A DNA stretch of 64,000 nt from an uncultured Ruminococcus sp. Lineage in GTDB: Bacteria > Bacillota > Clostridia > Oscillospirales > Acutalibacteraceae. The notes beneath the pieces were generated by a model, which was given only the letters and a program-made list of their open reading frames with translations, did no database searches and had not been told where the DNA came from. The number at the start of each line of letters is the position of its first letter. Positions within the stretch are counted from its first letter, which is position 1. Shown here piece after piece: positions 15,455-24,680 of this stretch. The stretch covers positions 1 to 64,000 of the forward strand of contig CADCNI010000006.1 of the NCBI GenBank assembly GCA_902802795.1, written 5' to 3'. The position numbers and the translations under genes are program-made.

Positions 15455-17572
15455 TTAATACTGTTCTGTGCTATCGTCGCCTGCCAGCACAAAGGACACC
15501 TTGCCTGTGGCAATGCGCGCCGCCGCCACTTTGATACGGACGGAGTCGCCTACGCGGTAGCTCTTGCCGCTGAGCATCCCTCTAAGCGTCGCCATTCCGT
15601 CATATTCGTACTCGTCATAGGGCAGATCGTCAAAATGCACCATACCTTCCGCGCTGTTGGGCAGACGGACGAAAAAACCTCCTTCGAACACATGGCTGAT
15701 GGTGCCGTCAAATTCCTGCCCGACAAATTTTGCCATATACTCCGCCATATAGCAGTCCTCGCTCCGGCGCTCGGCAGTGACGGCGCGCACCTCGCATTCG
15801 GAGGAACGCTCCGCCGCGTCCATCGCCTTGCCATAGTATCTCTTGACAAGCGCCCCGTGTCCCTCTCCGCTGACATACGCCGACAGCACGCGATGAATAA
15901 AGCTGTCGGGATAGCGGCGAATAGGGGACGTAAAATGACAGTAATCCTCCAACGCCAGTCCGAAATGTCCCAGCGGATTGCTGTCGTACCGCGCTTTTGC
16001 CATCGCCCGCAGCAGCACATTGGAAACGATTTCCTCAAACGGCGAGTCCTTCACTTCCGCCAGCACGGAGTCCACCTCGGCCGGCGACGGGTCGCCATTC
16101 AGCACGGAGGTATGAACACCCAGCACGCGCAGCAGCTTCGCCACCCGTTCCAACGCCTCCGGGTCGGGCGATTCATGCACGCGGTAAACAAACGGAAGCT
16201 GCGCCCGTTTGGCCAGCTTGGCGGCTGCGACATTGGCGGCGATCATGAATTGCTCGATCATATGCTCCGCTTCGCCCGATTCGCGCTCAAAAATGCCGCA
16301 GCACACGCCGTTCTCATCCAGTTCAAACCGCGATTCCGTCGAACTGAAGCGGATGCTTCCCCGCTCCGACGCGGTTTTGCTGAGAATCCGGTACAGCTCA
16401 TACGCGTCGGCAATCGTTTCGCGCACGCAGGCATATTTTTCGTTGATTTCATCCGACGCGGTGCCGCTCAGAATCGCGTTGACCTCGCTGTAAACGCCCC
16501 GCACCTTGGAATCAATCACCGTCTTGGCAAAGCGGTAATGACGCATTTGTCCCTTTCCGTCAAACTCCATGAACGCGGAAAAACACAGCTTGTCCGTGTG
16601 TGCGTTGAGCGAACAGATGCCGTTGGAAATGGCTTCGGGGTACATCGGAATCACGCGGTCGGCAAAATACACCGACGTGCCGCGGTCGAGTGCCTCGATG
16701 TCGAGTGGACTGCCGCCTTTGACGTAATGGGACACATCCGCGATATGCACCGACAGTTCAAAGCCGTCCCCCACGCGTCTGACACAGATCGCGTCGTCCA
16801 GATCCTTCGCGTCCGCGCCGTCAATGGTGAAGATCGGCAGTTGCCGCAAATCCTCCCGTCCGTTTATATCCTCATCCGTTACGCCGCCCGCGTTGATTTC
16901 CTTGGCACTCGCCAGCACTTCCTCCGGAAATACCGTGGGAATCCCCAGCGCGTCGATAATCGCGTCAGCACAGACCCGCGCGCTTTCCGCTTCGCCATAG
17001 AGCTTGACCGCCGAACAGGTCATCTTTCTGCCGTCCTTGGAAAATCTGACCTTGGCTTGAATCTTGTCACCCTCCTGCGCGCCGATTTTATTCTTCTCCA
17101 GCTCGATCGGCACGCGGTACATTGTGTCGGGGTGCAGTTCCCATTTGCCGCGGAATTTTTTGACCGTGCCGACGACTGTCCGGTCGCTGTACGCAAAGAC
17201 AGAGCGCACCTTGCCGCAAAAGCCCTTTTCGTCCGCGTATCGGGAAATAATCACGCGGTCGCCCGGCAGCGCGCCGATGTTGTTTTCCATGGAGATGTAG
17301 ACGTCCTCTCCCCCGTCGTCGGGATGCATAAAGACAAAGTGCCGCGACGCGGAAACAATCTTTCCCCTGACCAGCCCCGCTCCCGCTACGCTGGTGATGC
17401 CGCCTTTTTTGGAAAGAAGAATCTCCCCCTCCCGTTCGAGCGCATTCAAATCCTTGATAAAGACCGCCATATCGGTCACGCCGATCTCTTTGGCGAATTG
17501 CTCCGCCTTGACCGTTTTGCTCTTTTTGCTCAGACGGTCTCTGATATATTCCTGCTGCTCTGTTAGTGGCAC
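15455..17572 (-). CDS. rnr: Ribonuclease R
   Basis: RNase R is a processive 3'-5' exoribonuclease that degrades structured RNA. The protein shows N-terminal winged-helix/cold-shock-like domains, the RNB catalytic domain with the metal-binding IDGADAKDLDDA motif near residue 250, and a C-terminal S1 domain (about 620-700). GTG at 17572 is preferred: AGGAGGG lies 7 bp upstream, giving 705 residues. The frame extends upstream to a GTG at 17605, which has no ribosome site. It is somewhat short at the C-terminus compared with enterobacterial RNase R and lacks the long Lys-rich tail. It follows secG, as in many Firmicutes, but a terminator separates the two. Confidence 0.95.
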   Translation of the reverse strand: MPLTEQQEYIRDRLSKKSKTVKAEQFAKEIGVTDMAVFIKDLNALEREGEILLSKKGGITSVAGAGLVRGKIVSASRHFVFMHPDDGGEDVYISMENNIGALPGDRVIISRYADEKGFCGKVRSVFAYSDRTVVGTVKKFRGKWELHPDTMYRVPIELEKNKIGAQEGDKIQAKVRFSKDGRKMTCSAVKLYGEAESARVCADAIIDALGIPTVFPEEVLASAKEINAGGVTDEDINGREDLRQLPIFTIDGADAKDLDDAICVRRVGDGFELSVHIADVSHYVKGGSPLDIEALDRGTSVYFADRVIPMYPEAISNGICSLNAHTDKLCFSAFMEFDGKGQMRHYRFAKTVIDSKVRGVYSEVNAILSGTASDEINEKYACVRETIADAYELYRILSKTASERGSIRFSSTESRFELDENGVCCGIFERESGEAEHMIEQFMIAANVAAAKLAKRAQLPFVYRVHESPDPEALERVAKLLRVLGVHTSVLNGDPSPAEVDSVLAEVKDSPFEEIVSNVLLRAMAKARYDSNPLGHFGLALEDYCHFTSPIRRYPDSFIHRVLSAYVSGEGHGALVKRYYGKAMDAAERSSECEVRAVTAERRSEDCYMAEYMAKFVGQEFDGTISHVFEGGFFVRLPNSAEGMVHFDDLPYDEYEYDGMATLRGMLSGKSYRVGDSVRIKVAAARIATGKVSFVLAGDDSTEQY

Positions 17573-17610
17573 TATAATCCCTCCTGTTTTCGATTTATCT
17601 GTCACTTTCT

Positions 17611-17646
17611 AAAAAAATATGCGAAACAGGACAGCCTGCTTCGCAT
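17611..17646 (-). terminator. Terminator between secG and rnr
   Basis: On the minus strand ATGCGAAGCAGG pairs with CCTGTTTCGCAT (one wobble) around CTGT, followed by ATTTTTTT. It should end or reduce secG transcription before rnr. Confidence 0.85.
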
Positions 17647-17687
17647 AATTTCTCATCATTCGCTATGCTTCTGTGCCGGGAAACCAA

Positions 17688-17948
17688 TCAGTCAATCAAA
17701 GTAATAATATCCAGCACCATGACAAACACAAAGAACACCGTCGCCAGAATCTTGGTGAATTTAGCAAGCTTTGCGTTGGTCGTTCTGCCCTCGTTCTTAC
17801 CGAGGTAGGAATCATAGGCGGAGGAAGAACCGCCGATCGCGCCGGACAATCCGTCGTCATCCGTCTGCTGAAACAATACCATGATAATGATAATCACAGA
17901 AACAATCATAAGCACAATGCTGATCACCCATTCGGAAACACTCAACAT
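17688..17948 (-). CDS. secG: Preprotein translocase subunit SecG
   Basis: SecG is the small accessory subunit of the SecYEG channel. The 86-residue protein has two hydrophobic helices (about residues 7-27 and 60-84). Between them lie the family hallmarks LFQQTDDDGLSGAIGG and a Ser-rich loop with a glycine/lysine segment. ATG at 17948 follows GGAGGTG. It lies upstream of rnr, a common Firmicute arrangement. Confidence 0.95.
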   Translation of the reverse strand: MLSVSEWVISIVLMIVSVIIIIMVLFQQTDDDGLSGAIGGSSSAYDSYLGKNEGRTTNAKLAKFTKILATVFFVFVMVLDIITLID

Positions 17949-18152
17949 ATACCGTTACACCTCCATCGCCGCTGCTTTACGGGAAACATCGTTTTCTCAT
18001 TTCTTCGTTTCCCATACATACCGTTATATTTTACCACGGCTGCGGCGGATTTGCAATAGTTTTTTGCGATTTTTTGTGCGACTTTTTCTTTTTTTCCCTC
18101 ACAGTTCACAAAAAAGAGAGGACAGCGTGCCGTGTTCCCCGTTGTTTGTCTG

Positions 18153-18545
18153 TCACATCCGGCGATTAAGTACCGCTTTGGCGACCGACACAGACAAAAG
18201 CTGCACAAACATGACGCCGGCAAAGCAGAGCGCCACCGCGAGATGACCCATCTGCGCAAACACCACCGTGCCGATTGCCAGCAGACCCATTGTGATAAGC
18301 GAAGAAAGATAGAACGCTTTGTGCGTAATGGCAATATTCCGCTCGTCTCCCTCTTCAATCGCTTCCTCCTGCGCGGCTTTGGGATTATTCAGCTTGGAAA
18401 TGCCCATCACGAGAAGCACCATGCCGCCCCCCATCAGTCCGCCGCCCACCGCGACCACATCAAATCGGTACGCCGCCAGGGCGCCGACCACCATCATCAC
18501 GCCGAGAATGATAAAAATCACATATTTTGTCTTTCTGTTCTTCAT
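18153..18545 (-). CDS. Four-helix membrane protein paired with an XRE regulator
   Basis: The 130-residue protein has four hydrophobic segments (about residues 8-26, 30-48, 78-97 and 101-122). A central acidic loop ends in EEGDERN, a pattern seen in DUF2178-like membrane proteins; this family match is tentative. ATG at 18545 follows AAAGGAG. It is 32 bp downstream of a small Cro/CI-type regulator on the same strand, an arrangement typical of two-gene units in which the regulator controls itself and the membrane partner. Function unknown. Confidence 0.8.
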   Translation of the reverse strand: MKNRKTKYVIFIILGVMMVVGALAAYRFDVVAVGGGLMGGGMVLLVMGISKLNNPKAAQEEAIEEGDERNIAITHKAFYLSSLITMGLLAIGTVVFAQMGHLAVALCFAGVMFVQLLSVSVAKAVLNRRM

Positions 18546-18577
18546 AATGAATCAAACTCCTTTATGCTCACTGTCAT

Positions 18578-18778
18578 TCAGTCTTCTTCGTCAAAAACAA
18601 ACAATTCCTCTATCGTCACGCCGAAATACCGCGCCAGCTTGAACGCCAGTGTGATGGAAGGATTATACCGCCCCTTCTCCAGCGATATGATGGTCTGCCG
18701 CGATACCTCCAGCGCTCCCGCCAGTTCTTCCTGGCTGATATTCCGCGCCTTGCGCATGGTTTCCAAGTGATTCTTCAA
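18578..18778 (-). CDS. Small XRE/Cro-type regulator
   Basis: The 66-residue protein is one helix-turn-helix domain: NISQEELAGALEVSRQTIIS, then EKGRYNPSITLAFKLARYF and an acidic end (EELFVFDEED). It matches the YozG/YgzD-like compact regulators. TTG at 18778 was chosen because family members begin with a KNHLETMRKARN-type stretch; the ATG at 18757 is an alternative, and upstream sequence in frame contains the operator. The perfect palindrome at 18821-18840 and promoter at 18884-18912 suggest autoregulation. Confidence 0.88.
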   Translation of the reverse strand: MKNHLETMRKARNISQEELAGALEVSRQTIISLEKGRYNPSITLAFKLARYFGVTIEELFVFDEED

Positions 18779-18820
18779 GGGTTTCTTATCCCGCCCTTTC
18801 AGTGAATGATGTAAAGCTGA

Positions 18821-18840
18821 TTTTACATTGCAATGTAAAA
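18821..18840. promoter_or_regulatory. Perfect 20-bp palindromic operator
   Basis: TTTTACATTG-CAATGTAAAA lies in the leader of the XRE gene between its promoter and start codon. Further TTTAC/GTAAA half-sites occur nearby (18811-18815, 18873-18882, 18919-18925). Confidence 0.6.
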
Positions 18841-18883
18841 AAATAAGCGCCGCGCTTCGATATAAAGTTTGCTTTACGTTTAC

Positions 18884-18912
18884 AGAATAGCACACCTGCT
18901 TTGAAATGTCAA
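18884..18912 (-). promoter_or_regulatory. Promoter of the XRE regulator gene
   Basis: On the minus strand TTGACA, 17 bp, TATTCT, about 105 bp upstream of the TTG start. Confidence 0.6.
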
Positions 18913-19058
18913 GTGTATTTTACATTTTCCCGAAAAAATTTTCCCAAAAATGAAATTGTAAACTTTGTCTATTCGGACGAAAAAACACTTTATTTTTTAT
19001 TTAATCAATGATATAATAGAAAAAACAGATTACATATGGAAGGATTGCATAAAACAGT

Positions 19059-20231
19059 ATGGATTATCAGACCGAATCACTCAAAAAGCATTACGAATGG
19101 AAGGGCAAAATCGAAGTCGTCACCCGCTGCCCCGTGGAAAACAGCGAGGATCTTTCGCTCGCCTACACCCCCGGCGTCGCCAAGCCCTGTCTGGAGATAC
19201 AAAAGGACATCAGTAAAAGCTACGAACTCACCCGCCGCTCCAATCTCGTGGCGGTCATCACTGACGGCTCCGCCGTTCTGGGACTCGGCAACATCGGCCC
19301 TGAAGCCGGCATGCCCGTCATGGAGGGCAAATGCGCCCTCTTCAAACGCTTCGGTGACGTGGACGCGATTCCGCTCTGCATCCGCTCGAATGACGTGGAC
19401 ACCATCGTCAACACCGTCGCCATGATCGCCGGCAGCTTCGGCGGCGTCAACTTGGAGGATATTTCCGCTCCCCGCTGCTTCGAGATCGAGCGCCGTCTCA
19501 AGGAAATCTGCGATATTCCCGTCTTTCACGACGACCAGCACGGCACCGCCGTCTGCTGCGGCGCGGCCATCATCAACGCCTGCCGCCTGACGGGACGCAA
19601 GCTCTCCGACCTCAAACTCGTAGTCAACGGAGCGGGCGCGGCTGCCATTGCCGTGACCAAGCTGCTTTTCCTTCTCGGCGTCAAGGATGTCATCATGTGC
19701 AACAGCAAGGGTATTATCTGTGAAGGCGACGAACGCATCAACAGCGAGCAGGCTTACATGGCGACCATCACTAACCGCCAGCATCTCACCGGAAAACTGG
19801 CCGACGCGGTGAAGGGTGCGGATGTATTCTTCGGTCTTTCCGCGCCGAATGTGCTGACCGCCGATATGGTGCGCACCATGCATCCCAACCCCATGATCTT
19901 CGCCATGGCCAACCCCACACCAGAAATCATGCCCGACGAAGCCAAATCTGCCGGCGCGGCGGTTGTCGGAACAGGCCGCAGCGACTTCCCCAACCAGATC
20001 AACAATGTCCTCGCTTTCCCCGGCATTTTCCGCGGCGCGCTTGACGTAAGAGCCTCCGAAATCAACGATGAAATGAAGATTGCCGCGGCTTACGCCATTG
20101 CGAACATCATCGAGAACAGTGAATTGACCCCGGAATATATCATCCCCAGCGCGCTTGACAGCCGCGTAGTAGAAAAGGTTTCCGCCGCCGTTGCGCAGGC
20201 GGCCAGAGACACGGGCGTTGCGAGAATCTGA
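19059..20231 (+). CDS. NAD(P)-dependent malic enzyme
   Basis: Malic enzyme oxidatively decarboxylates malate to pyruvate with reduction of NAD(P). The 390-residue, bacterial short form has the N-terminal catalytic domain with AYTPGVAKPCLEI near residue 32, the FHDDQHGTA motif near residue 157 that positions the metal and substrate, and a Rossmann domain with NGAGAAAIAV near residue 191. ATG at 19059 is about 15 bp after GGAAGG, a long spacing. It appears monocistronic. It would link C4 acid and pyruvate metabolism and supply reducing power. Confidence 0.95.
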   Translation: MDYQTESLKKHYEWKGKIEVVTRCPVENSEDLSLAYTPGVAKPCLEIQKDISKSYELTRRSNLVAVITDGSAVLGLGNIGPEAGMPVMEGKCALFKRFGDVDAIPLCIRSNDVDTIVNTVAMIAGSFGGVNLEDISAPRCFEIERRLKEICDIPVFHDDQHGTAVCCGAAIINACRLTGRKLSDLKLVVNGAGAAAIAVTKLLFLLGVKDVIMCNSKGIICEGDERINSEQAYMATITNRQHLTGKLADAVKGADVFFGLSAPNVLTADMVRTMHPNPMIFAMANPTPEIMPDEAKSAGAAVVGTGRSDFPNQINNVLAFPGIFRGALDVRASEINDEMKIAAAYAIANIIENSELTPEYIIPSALDSRVVEKVSAAVAQAARDTGVARI

Positions 20232-20297
20232 GGGATTGAAAAATTAACAGATTAACAGACTTAACAGATTGTTTATGATTGAAACAGAATTATCCTG

Positions 20298-20326
20298 TTG
20301 ACATTTCCATCACAGAAATGTATAAT
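20298..20326 (+). promoter_or_regulatory. Consensus promoter of the SH3/lysozyme gene
   Basis: TTGACA, 17 bp, TATAAT, about 100 bp upstream of the start codon at 20433. Confidence 0.75.
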
Positions 20327-20432
20327 ATAAGGTAGGTTTTTGTGATACTACATACAAAATCCTGATGGATGTTTCTGTTATGACTGTTTGAATGATTTTC
20401 TATTGAATACCGACGAAAGGAGTAATTTTGAT

Positions 20433-23400
20433 ATGAAAATGAAGCAAATTGCAGCCATACTGGCGGCGGCTGCAATGTTTGGCTTTGTGGCGCTCCCCGT
20501 TGCCGGAAACGCGGTTTTCGTACAGCCTGTTTCCGTATCGGCAGCTACCTCTACTCTTAGAAGAAATTCCAAGGGCAGTGCGGTAACAAATCTTCAAAAT
20601 AATCTGATTACCCTCAACTTCATGAAGAGCGGCTCCGCAAGCGGCACTTATGACGCCGCCACTGAAAATGCCGTGAAAAACTTCCAGTCAGAGTACAACC
20701 TGGTGGCCGACGGTGTGGCCGGCAGCGCCACACAGGACCTGATCCGTGCGCTCCTGAACGGTACCGCCAAAATTATCAAGGTTGAGTCGCCGCTGGTCAA
20801 TGTGCGCAGCGGTGCGGGCATGGATTTTGAAAAAATTACCACTGTCAGCAGCGGTCAGAAATTTGTGTATGACTACGATAAGGTCAATAAAACCAATAAC
20901 AAATGGTACCACATCCTGATGGGAGCCAAAAGCGGCTTTATCAGCGGCGAGTACGTTTCTGTTGTTTCGCAGGTCAGCAAGGAGTCTGCTGTGACGGAGG
21001 CGAGCGGCAAGATCAAAGTGATCGGCACCGTATTGAATGTACGCGCCGACGCCACCACCTCTTCTGAAAAACTGGCGGTTCTTAAGCAAGGGCAGACTTT
21101 CGATTACAGCAAGTACAAAACCGTCAGCGGTGTAACATGGTATTATATTAAAGTGAACGAAAAAGTTAGTGGTTGGGTTATGGGCACCTTTGTCACTTCT
21201 GCTACCACCAATACAACTGCCACATCCTCCACCGGCACGCTGAAAGTGGTCGGTACAGTGCTGAACGTGCGTGCCTCCGCCTCTACCTCTGCCAAAAAAG
21301 TTACCACTGTAAAAAAAGGACAGACTTATGACTATACCAAGGTTAAGACTGTGAAGGACGTCAATTGGTATTACATCAAGATCAACAGTAAAAAAAGCGG
21401 CTGGGTCATGGGTACCTTTGTTAGCTTTGTGGCCAACGGCAACACAACCGCTCCCTCTGAGAGTGGCACAGTCAAGGTCACTGGTACCATTCTTAACGTG
21501 AGAGAGGAAGCCAGCGAAGATGGCAAAAAGCTCACCACCGTCAGACAGGGTGAAACCTATACTTACAGCGAAGTCAAAAAAATCAACAGCATCAACTGGT
21601 ACCATATCAAGGTCAGCGATACGGTCAACGGCTGGGTCATGGGGTCCTTCGTCGATTTCATCGCTAACGGCAACAACGCTTCTCCTGCTTCAGACGGTAA
21701 ACTGACCATCACAGGCAGTCTGCTCAACGTGCGTTCCAACGCAAGCACTTCCTCCAAGGTGGTTGCCACTGTCAAGGTCGGACAAACTTTCTCCTACAGC
21801 AAAGTAAAAACCGTCAGTAAAATCAACTGGTATTACATTAAAGTCAGCGATAAAGTCAGCGGTTGGGTCATCGGCACCTATGTTAATGTAGAAGCAGCAG
21901 CTTCTACCACTACAAGTGCCTCAGCGACTGATGCGGGTACCACAGCTTCCGCTACGTCGGAAACTTCAGCCACAGCCTCTGCCTCGGCGGAAACCTCCTC
22001 CACAGCCTCCGCCGAGGCTTCTTCCGTTTCTCAGACAACCGCTGCTAACCCCGCATCGGCGACAAGCGGTCAGCTTACCATCAATACCAATGTGTTGAAT
22101 GTACGTGCCGACACCTCCACCACGGCAACGATTCTCACCACTGTAACACTGGGTAAAGAGTATTCTTACGATAATATCAAAGCCGTCGATAATCTCCAAT
22201 GGTACCGCATCAAGGTCAGCGACTCCGTGACCGGGTGGGTAATGGGAACCTATATCGTTGTAAAATCCGAACAGGCTCCTGCTCCGGCTTCCACTTCTGG
22301 TTCGTTGAAAGTGACAGGTTCTGTGGTCAATGTCCGCAAAGGAGCCGGCACGTCTTATAATAAAGTAGGATATGTTAAAAAGGACGAGATTTATTCCTAC
22401 TCTCAGGTAAAAGACGGTTGGTATTACATTAAAATCAGCGACAAGCAAAGCGGCTGGATTATCGGTCAATATGTAAACGCCACACCGGACGCCACTACGA
22501 CTACTTCCACTGCGGTTTCCCCCATCACCTCGGCGGCACCATCCGAAACAACAGCAACTTCAACAGAAACGACAACAGTTCCGTCCGAGACGTCGGCTAC
22601 CTCTTCCGAGACGTCGGCTGCTCCTTCCGAGACGTCGGCTACCTCTTCCGAGATGTCGGCTGCTTCTTCCGAGACGTCGGCTGCTTCTTCCGAGACGTCG
22701 GCTGCTCCTTCCGAGACGTCGGCTGCTCCTTCCGAGACGTCGACCACTTCATCTGAAATAACATCCGCTTCCACCGAAACCACAACGATTCCGACCGAAG
22801 CAACAACCACAACCGCGGCCCCCACGCGTACAGTGACAGTGGGTACAGTGAACACCAAATCCAGTGGACTGAATGTTCGCAAAGGTGCGGGAACGGGCTA
22901 TGCCGTTATCGGTCAAGTCAAAAAAGGCGATAAGGTTGTTATTGTTTCTAAAGGCTCCAAATGGCATAAAATCGAGTTCGGAGCCGGATACGGCTATGTT
23001 TCTGCCGAGTACATCAGCGACATCAGGACTTCCACCGAATCATTAGCCGCCCAATATCCTGAAAGCTATTATTACGCTAATGTCAATGACACACTAAATC
23101 TTAAACTGACAGTCAAAGGCTACACCGTAACCTACAAATCCTCTGATGCTGCCAAATGCCCGATTTCATCCAAGGGCGTTGTTCTCTGCCATGGTGAGGG
23201 ACTTTACACTATTACCGCAAAATATGGAAGTTACAGCACTTCCACCTGCGTAGTTGTGCTGAAAAAGCCAAACGAAAGCATTCAACCTCTCAAAATCAGC
23301 GCGGAAGGTACCAAATTCATTGCGGACTGGGAAGGCGGCGGCACCGTTTTGCCCACGGGCGAAACGGTCTACTATCCCTATCAGGATGTATCTGGCTTCT

Positions 23401-23936
23401 GGACCATCGGTTACGGACACGCGAAAACGACCACTGCCAGCAAGAGCTGGTCGGAGGAACGCGCGATTGCGGAGTTCAACCAGGACATCGAAGAAATGAT
23501 CGGTGCGGAATTCAAGCTGACAGATGATTGTCCTTATCTCACCCAGGAAGGCGCCACCAAGCTGCTTAACGCCGACCTCAACGACGGCGATTATGTAAAA
23601 GCCGTCAGCGATTGGGCGGTTCGCAACGGTGTGCAGCTCAATCAGGTGCAGTTTGACGCGCTTTGCTCTTTCTGCTACAACATTGGTACGGCGCTCTGGA
23701 CAAGTGATTCTTACAAATTCTATCTCAAATCCTCTATTATTGCCTACCGTTCCGGTTCTGACGCGGTGCCTGATCAGGTCATCGAGGGTTTCTGCCGCTA
23801 TATAAAGTCCTCCGGTAAATCCTACAAGGGACTCTGGTACCGCAGACGCAATGAAGCAGAACTCTTCCTCACCGGCGACTATGCGCTTGACCGCGACAAT
23901 AAATTCAAGTTGCCCTCCAATGTAGACTGGGCGTAA
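20433..23936 (+). CDS. Secreted multi-SH3b protein with GH24 muramidase domain
   Basis: A 1167-residue exported cell-wall hydrolase. A signal peptide (residues 1-37, MKMKQIAAILAAAA start) is followed by a peptidoglycan-binding domain (about 45-110). Eight bacterial SH3 domains come next, each with an LNVR strand and an SGWVMG/GWIIG end. Linkers of Ser/Thr/Ala separate the later copies, including a 21-bp tandem repeat. A Big2-like domain (about 876-946) precedes a phage-type GH24 lysozyme domain (about 953-1167), whose EGGG...GYGH motif contains the catalytic Glu. ATG at 20433 follows AAAGGAG. It is preceded by a consensus promoter and ends at a strong terminator. Cell separation, autolysis or attack on neighbours are possible roles. 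Confidence 0.92.
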   Translation: MKMKQIAAILAAAAMFGFVALPVAGNAVFVQPVSVSAATSTLRRNSKGSAVTNLQNNLITLNFMKSGSASGTYDAATENAVKNFQSEYNLVADGVAGSATQDLIRALLNGTAKIIKVESPLVNVRSGAGMDFEKITTVSSGQKFVYDYDKVNKTNNKWYHILMGAKSGFISGEYVSVVSQVSKESAVTEASGKIKVIGTVLNVRADATTSSEKLAVLKQGQTFDYSKYKTVSGVTWYYIKVNEKVSGWVMGTFVTSATTNTTATSSTGTLKVVGTVLNVRASASTSAKKVTTVKKGQTYDYTKVKTVKDVNWYYIKINSKKSGWVMGTFVSFVANGNTTAPSESGTVKVTGTILNVREEASEDGKKLTTVRQGETYTYSEVKKINSINWYHIKVSDTVNGWVMGSFVDFIANGNNASPASDGKLTITGSLLNVRSNASTSSKVVATVKVGQTFSYSKVKTVSKINWYYIKVSDKVSGWVIGTYVNVEAAASTTTSASATDAGTTASATSETSATASASAETSSTASAEASSVSQTTAANPASATSGQLTINTNVLNVRADTSTTATILTTVTLGKEYSYDNIKAVDNLQWYRIKVSDSVTGWVMGTYIVVKSEQAPAPASTSGSLKVTGSVVNVRKGAGTSYNKVGYVKKDEIYSYSQVKDGWYYIKISDKQSGWIIGQYVNATPDATTTTSTAVSPITSAAPSETTATSTETTTVPSETSATSSETSAAPSETSATSSEMSAASSETSAASSETSAAPSETSAAPSETSTTSSEITSASTETTTIPTEATTTTAAPTRTVTVGTVNTKSSGLNVRKGAGTGYAVIGQVKKGDKVVIVSKGSKWHKIEFGAGYGYVSAEYISDIRTSTESLAAQYPESYYYANVNDTLNLKLTVKGYTVTYKSSDAAKCPISSKGVVLCHGEGLYTITAKYGSYSTSTCVVVLKKPNESIQPLKISAEGTKFIADWEGGGTVLPTGETVYYPYQDVSGFWTIGYGHAKTTTASKSWSEERAIAEFNQDIEEMIGAEFKLTDDCPYLTQEGATKLLNADLNDGDYVKAVSDWAVRNGVQLNQVQFDALCSFCYNIGTALWTSDSYKFYLKSSIIAYRSGSDAVPDQVIEGFCRYIKSSGKSYKGLWYRRRNEAELFLTGDYALDRDNKFKLPSNVDWA
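22584..22751 (+). repeat. Eight 21-bp tandem repeats coding SETSAxS linker
   Basis: Eight in-frame units encode SETSATS, SETSAAP or close variants between SH3 domains 7 and 8. The high DNA identity makes slippage-based length change likely. Confidence 0.9.
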
Positions 23937-23964
23937 AACGCTTCCTAAGCAAACAACATTCGTT

Positions 23965-24003
23965 AAAAAATCCCCGTCCTGCCTCGGCTTGACGGGGATT
24001 TTT
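23965..24003 (+). terminator. Terminator of the lysozyme gene
   Basis: AAAAAATCCCCGTC and GACGGGGATTTTT enclose a 12-base loop, with a T-run on the plus strand, 29 bp after the stop codon. Confidence 0.9.
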
Positions 24004-24132
24004 GATGAATTCTCCCGTCATTCTCATGTAAAATTCATATCCCGTACATACACAATTCATTTTCTGTGATAAAATATAGATATCCGCTGCAAACGGACAA
24101 CCAAATCTTATCATAAAGGAAGGTATAACCAT

Positions 24133-24657
24133 ATGGCACAAAATCCTGTCATTACCATCGAAATGGGGAACGGCGGCATCATCAAAGCCGAACTGTATCC
24201 CGACGTTGCACCCAACACAGTCAACAACTTCATCAGCCTCGTCAAAAAAGGCTACTATGACGGTCTGATCTTTCACCGCGTCATCAGCGGCTTCATGATC
24301 CAGGGCGGCTGCCCGGATGGCACCGGCATGGGCGGTCCCGGCTACACCATCAAAGGCGAATTTTCCCGCAACGGCTTTGCCAACAATCTGCGCCACACGC
24401 CCGGCGTGCTTTCCATGGCGAGAACCAATATGCCCAATTCTGCCGGCTCGCAGTTCTTTATCATGCATGCTCCCGCTCCCTATCTGGACGGACAATATGC
24501 TGCCTTCGGTCAGGTCGTCGAGGGCATGGATGTGGTCAACGCCATCGCGGAAACCGCTACCGACCGCAGCGACAGACCCTATGAAGATCAGGTCATGAAG
24601 AAAGTCACAGTAGAAACCTTCGGCACCGATTATCCTGAACCAGAGAAATACCGATAA
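24133..24657 (+). CDS. Cyclophilin-type peptidyl-prolyl isomerase
   Basis: Cytoplasmic cyclophilin of 174 residues that catalyses cis-trans isomerisation of X-Pro bonds. Motifs FHRVISGFMIQGG (about residues 48-60), the catalytic Arg within it, MARTNMPNSAGSQFFI (about 96-111) and FGQVVEGMDVV are all present. No signal peptide is seen. ATG at 24133 follows AAAGGAAGG. It ends 23 bp before the first ABC gene on the same strand, so read-through is plausible. Confidence 0.95.
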   Translation: MAQNPVITIEMGNGGIIKAELYPDVAPNTVNNFISLVKKGYYDGLIFHRVISGFMIQGGCPDGTGMGGPGYTIKGEFSRNGFANNLRHTPGVLSMARTNMPNSAGSQFFIMHAPAPYLDGQYAAFGQVVEGMDVVNAIAETATDRSDRPYEDQVMKKVTVETFGTDYPEPEKYR

Positions 24658-24680
24658 TGTGACAAGAAGGAGTTGCTTGG

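Noticed and set aside
15635..17566. 643-codon frame antisense to rnr
   Set aside because: Shadow of a highly conserved gene; its composition is rich in His and Arg and shows no domain.
20433..24657. Prophage lysis module suggested by the GH24 domain
   Set aside because: No holin, tail or packaging genes nearby; the gene has a host-type promoter, signal peptide and wall-binding repeats.
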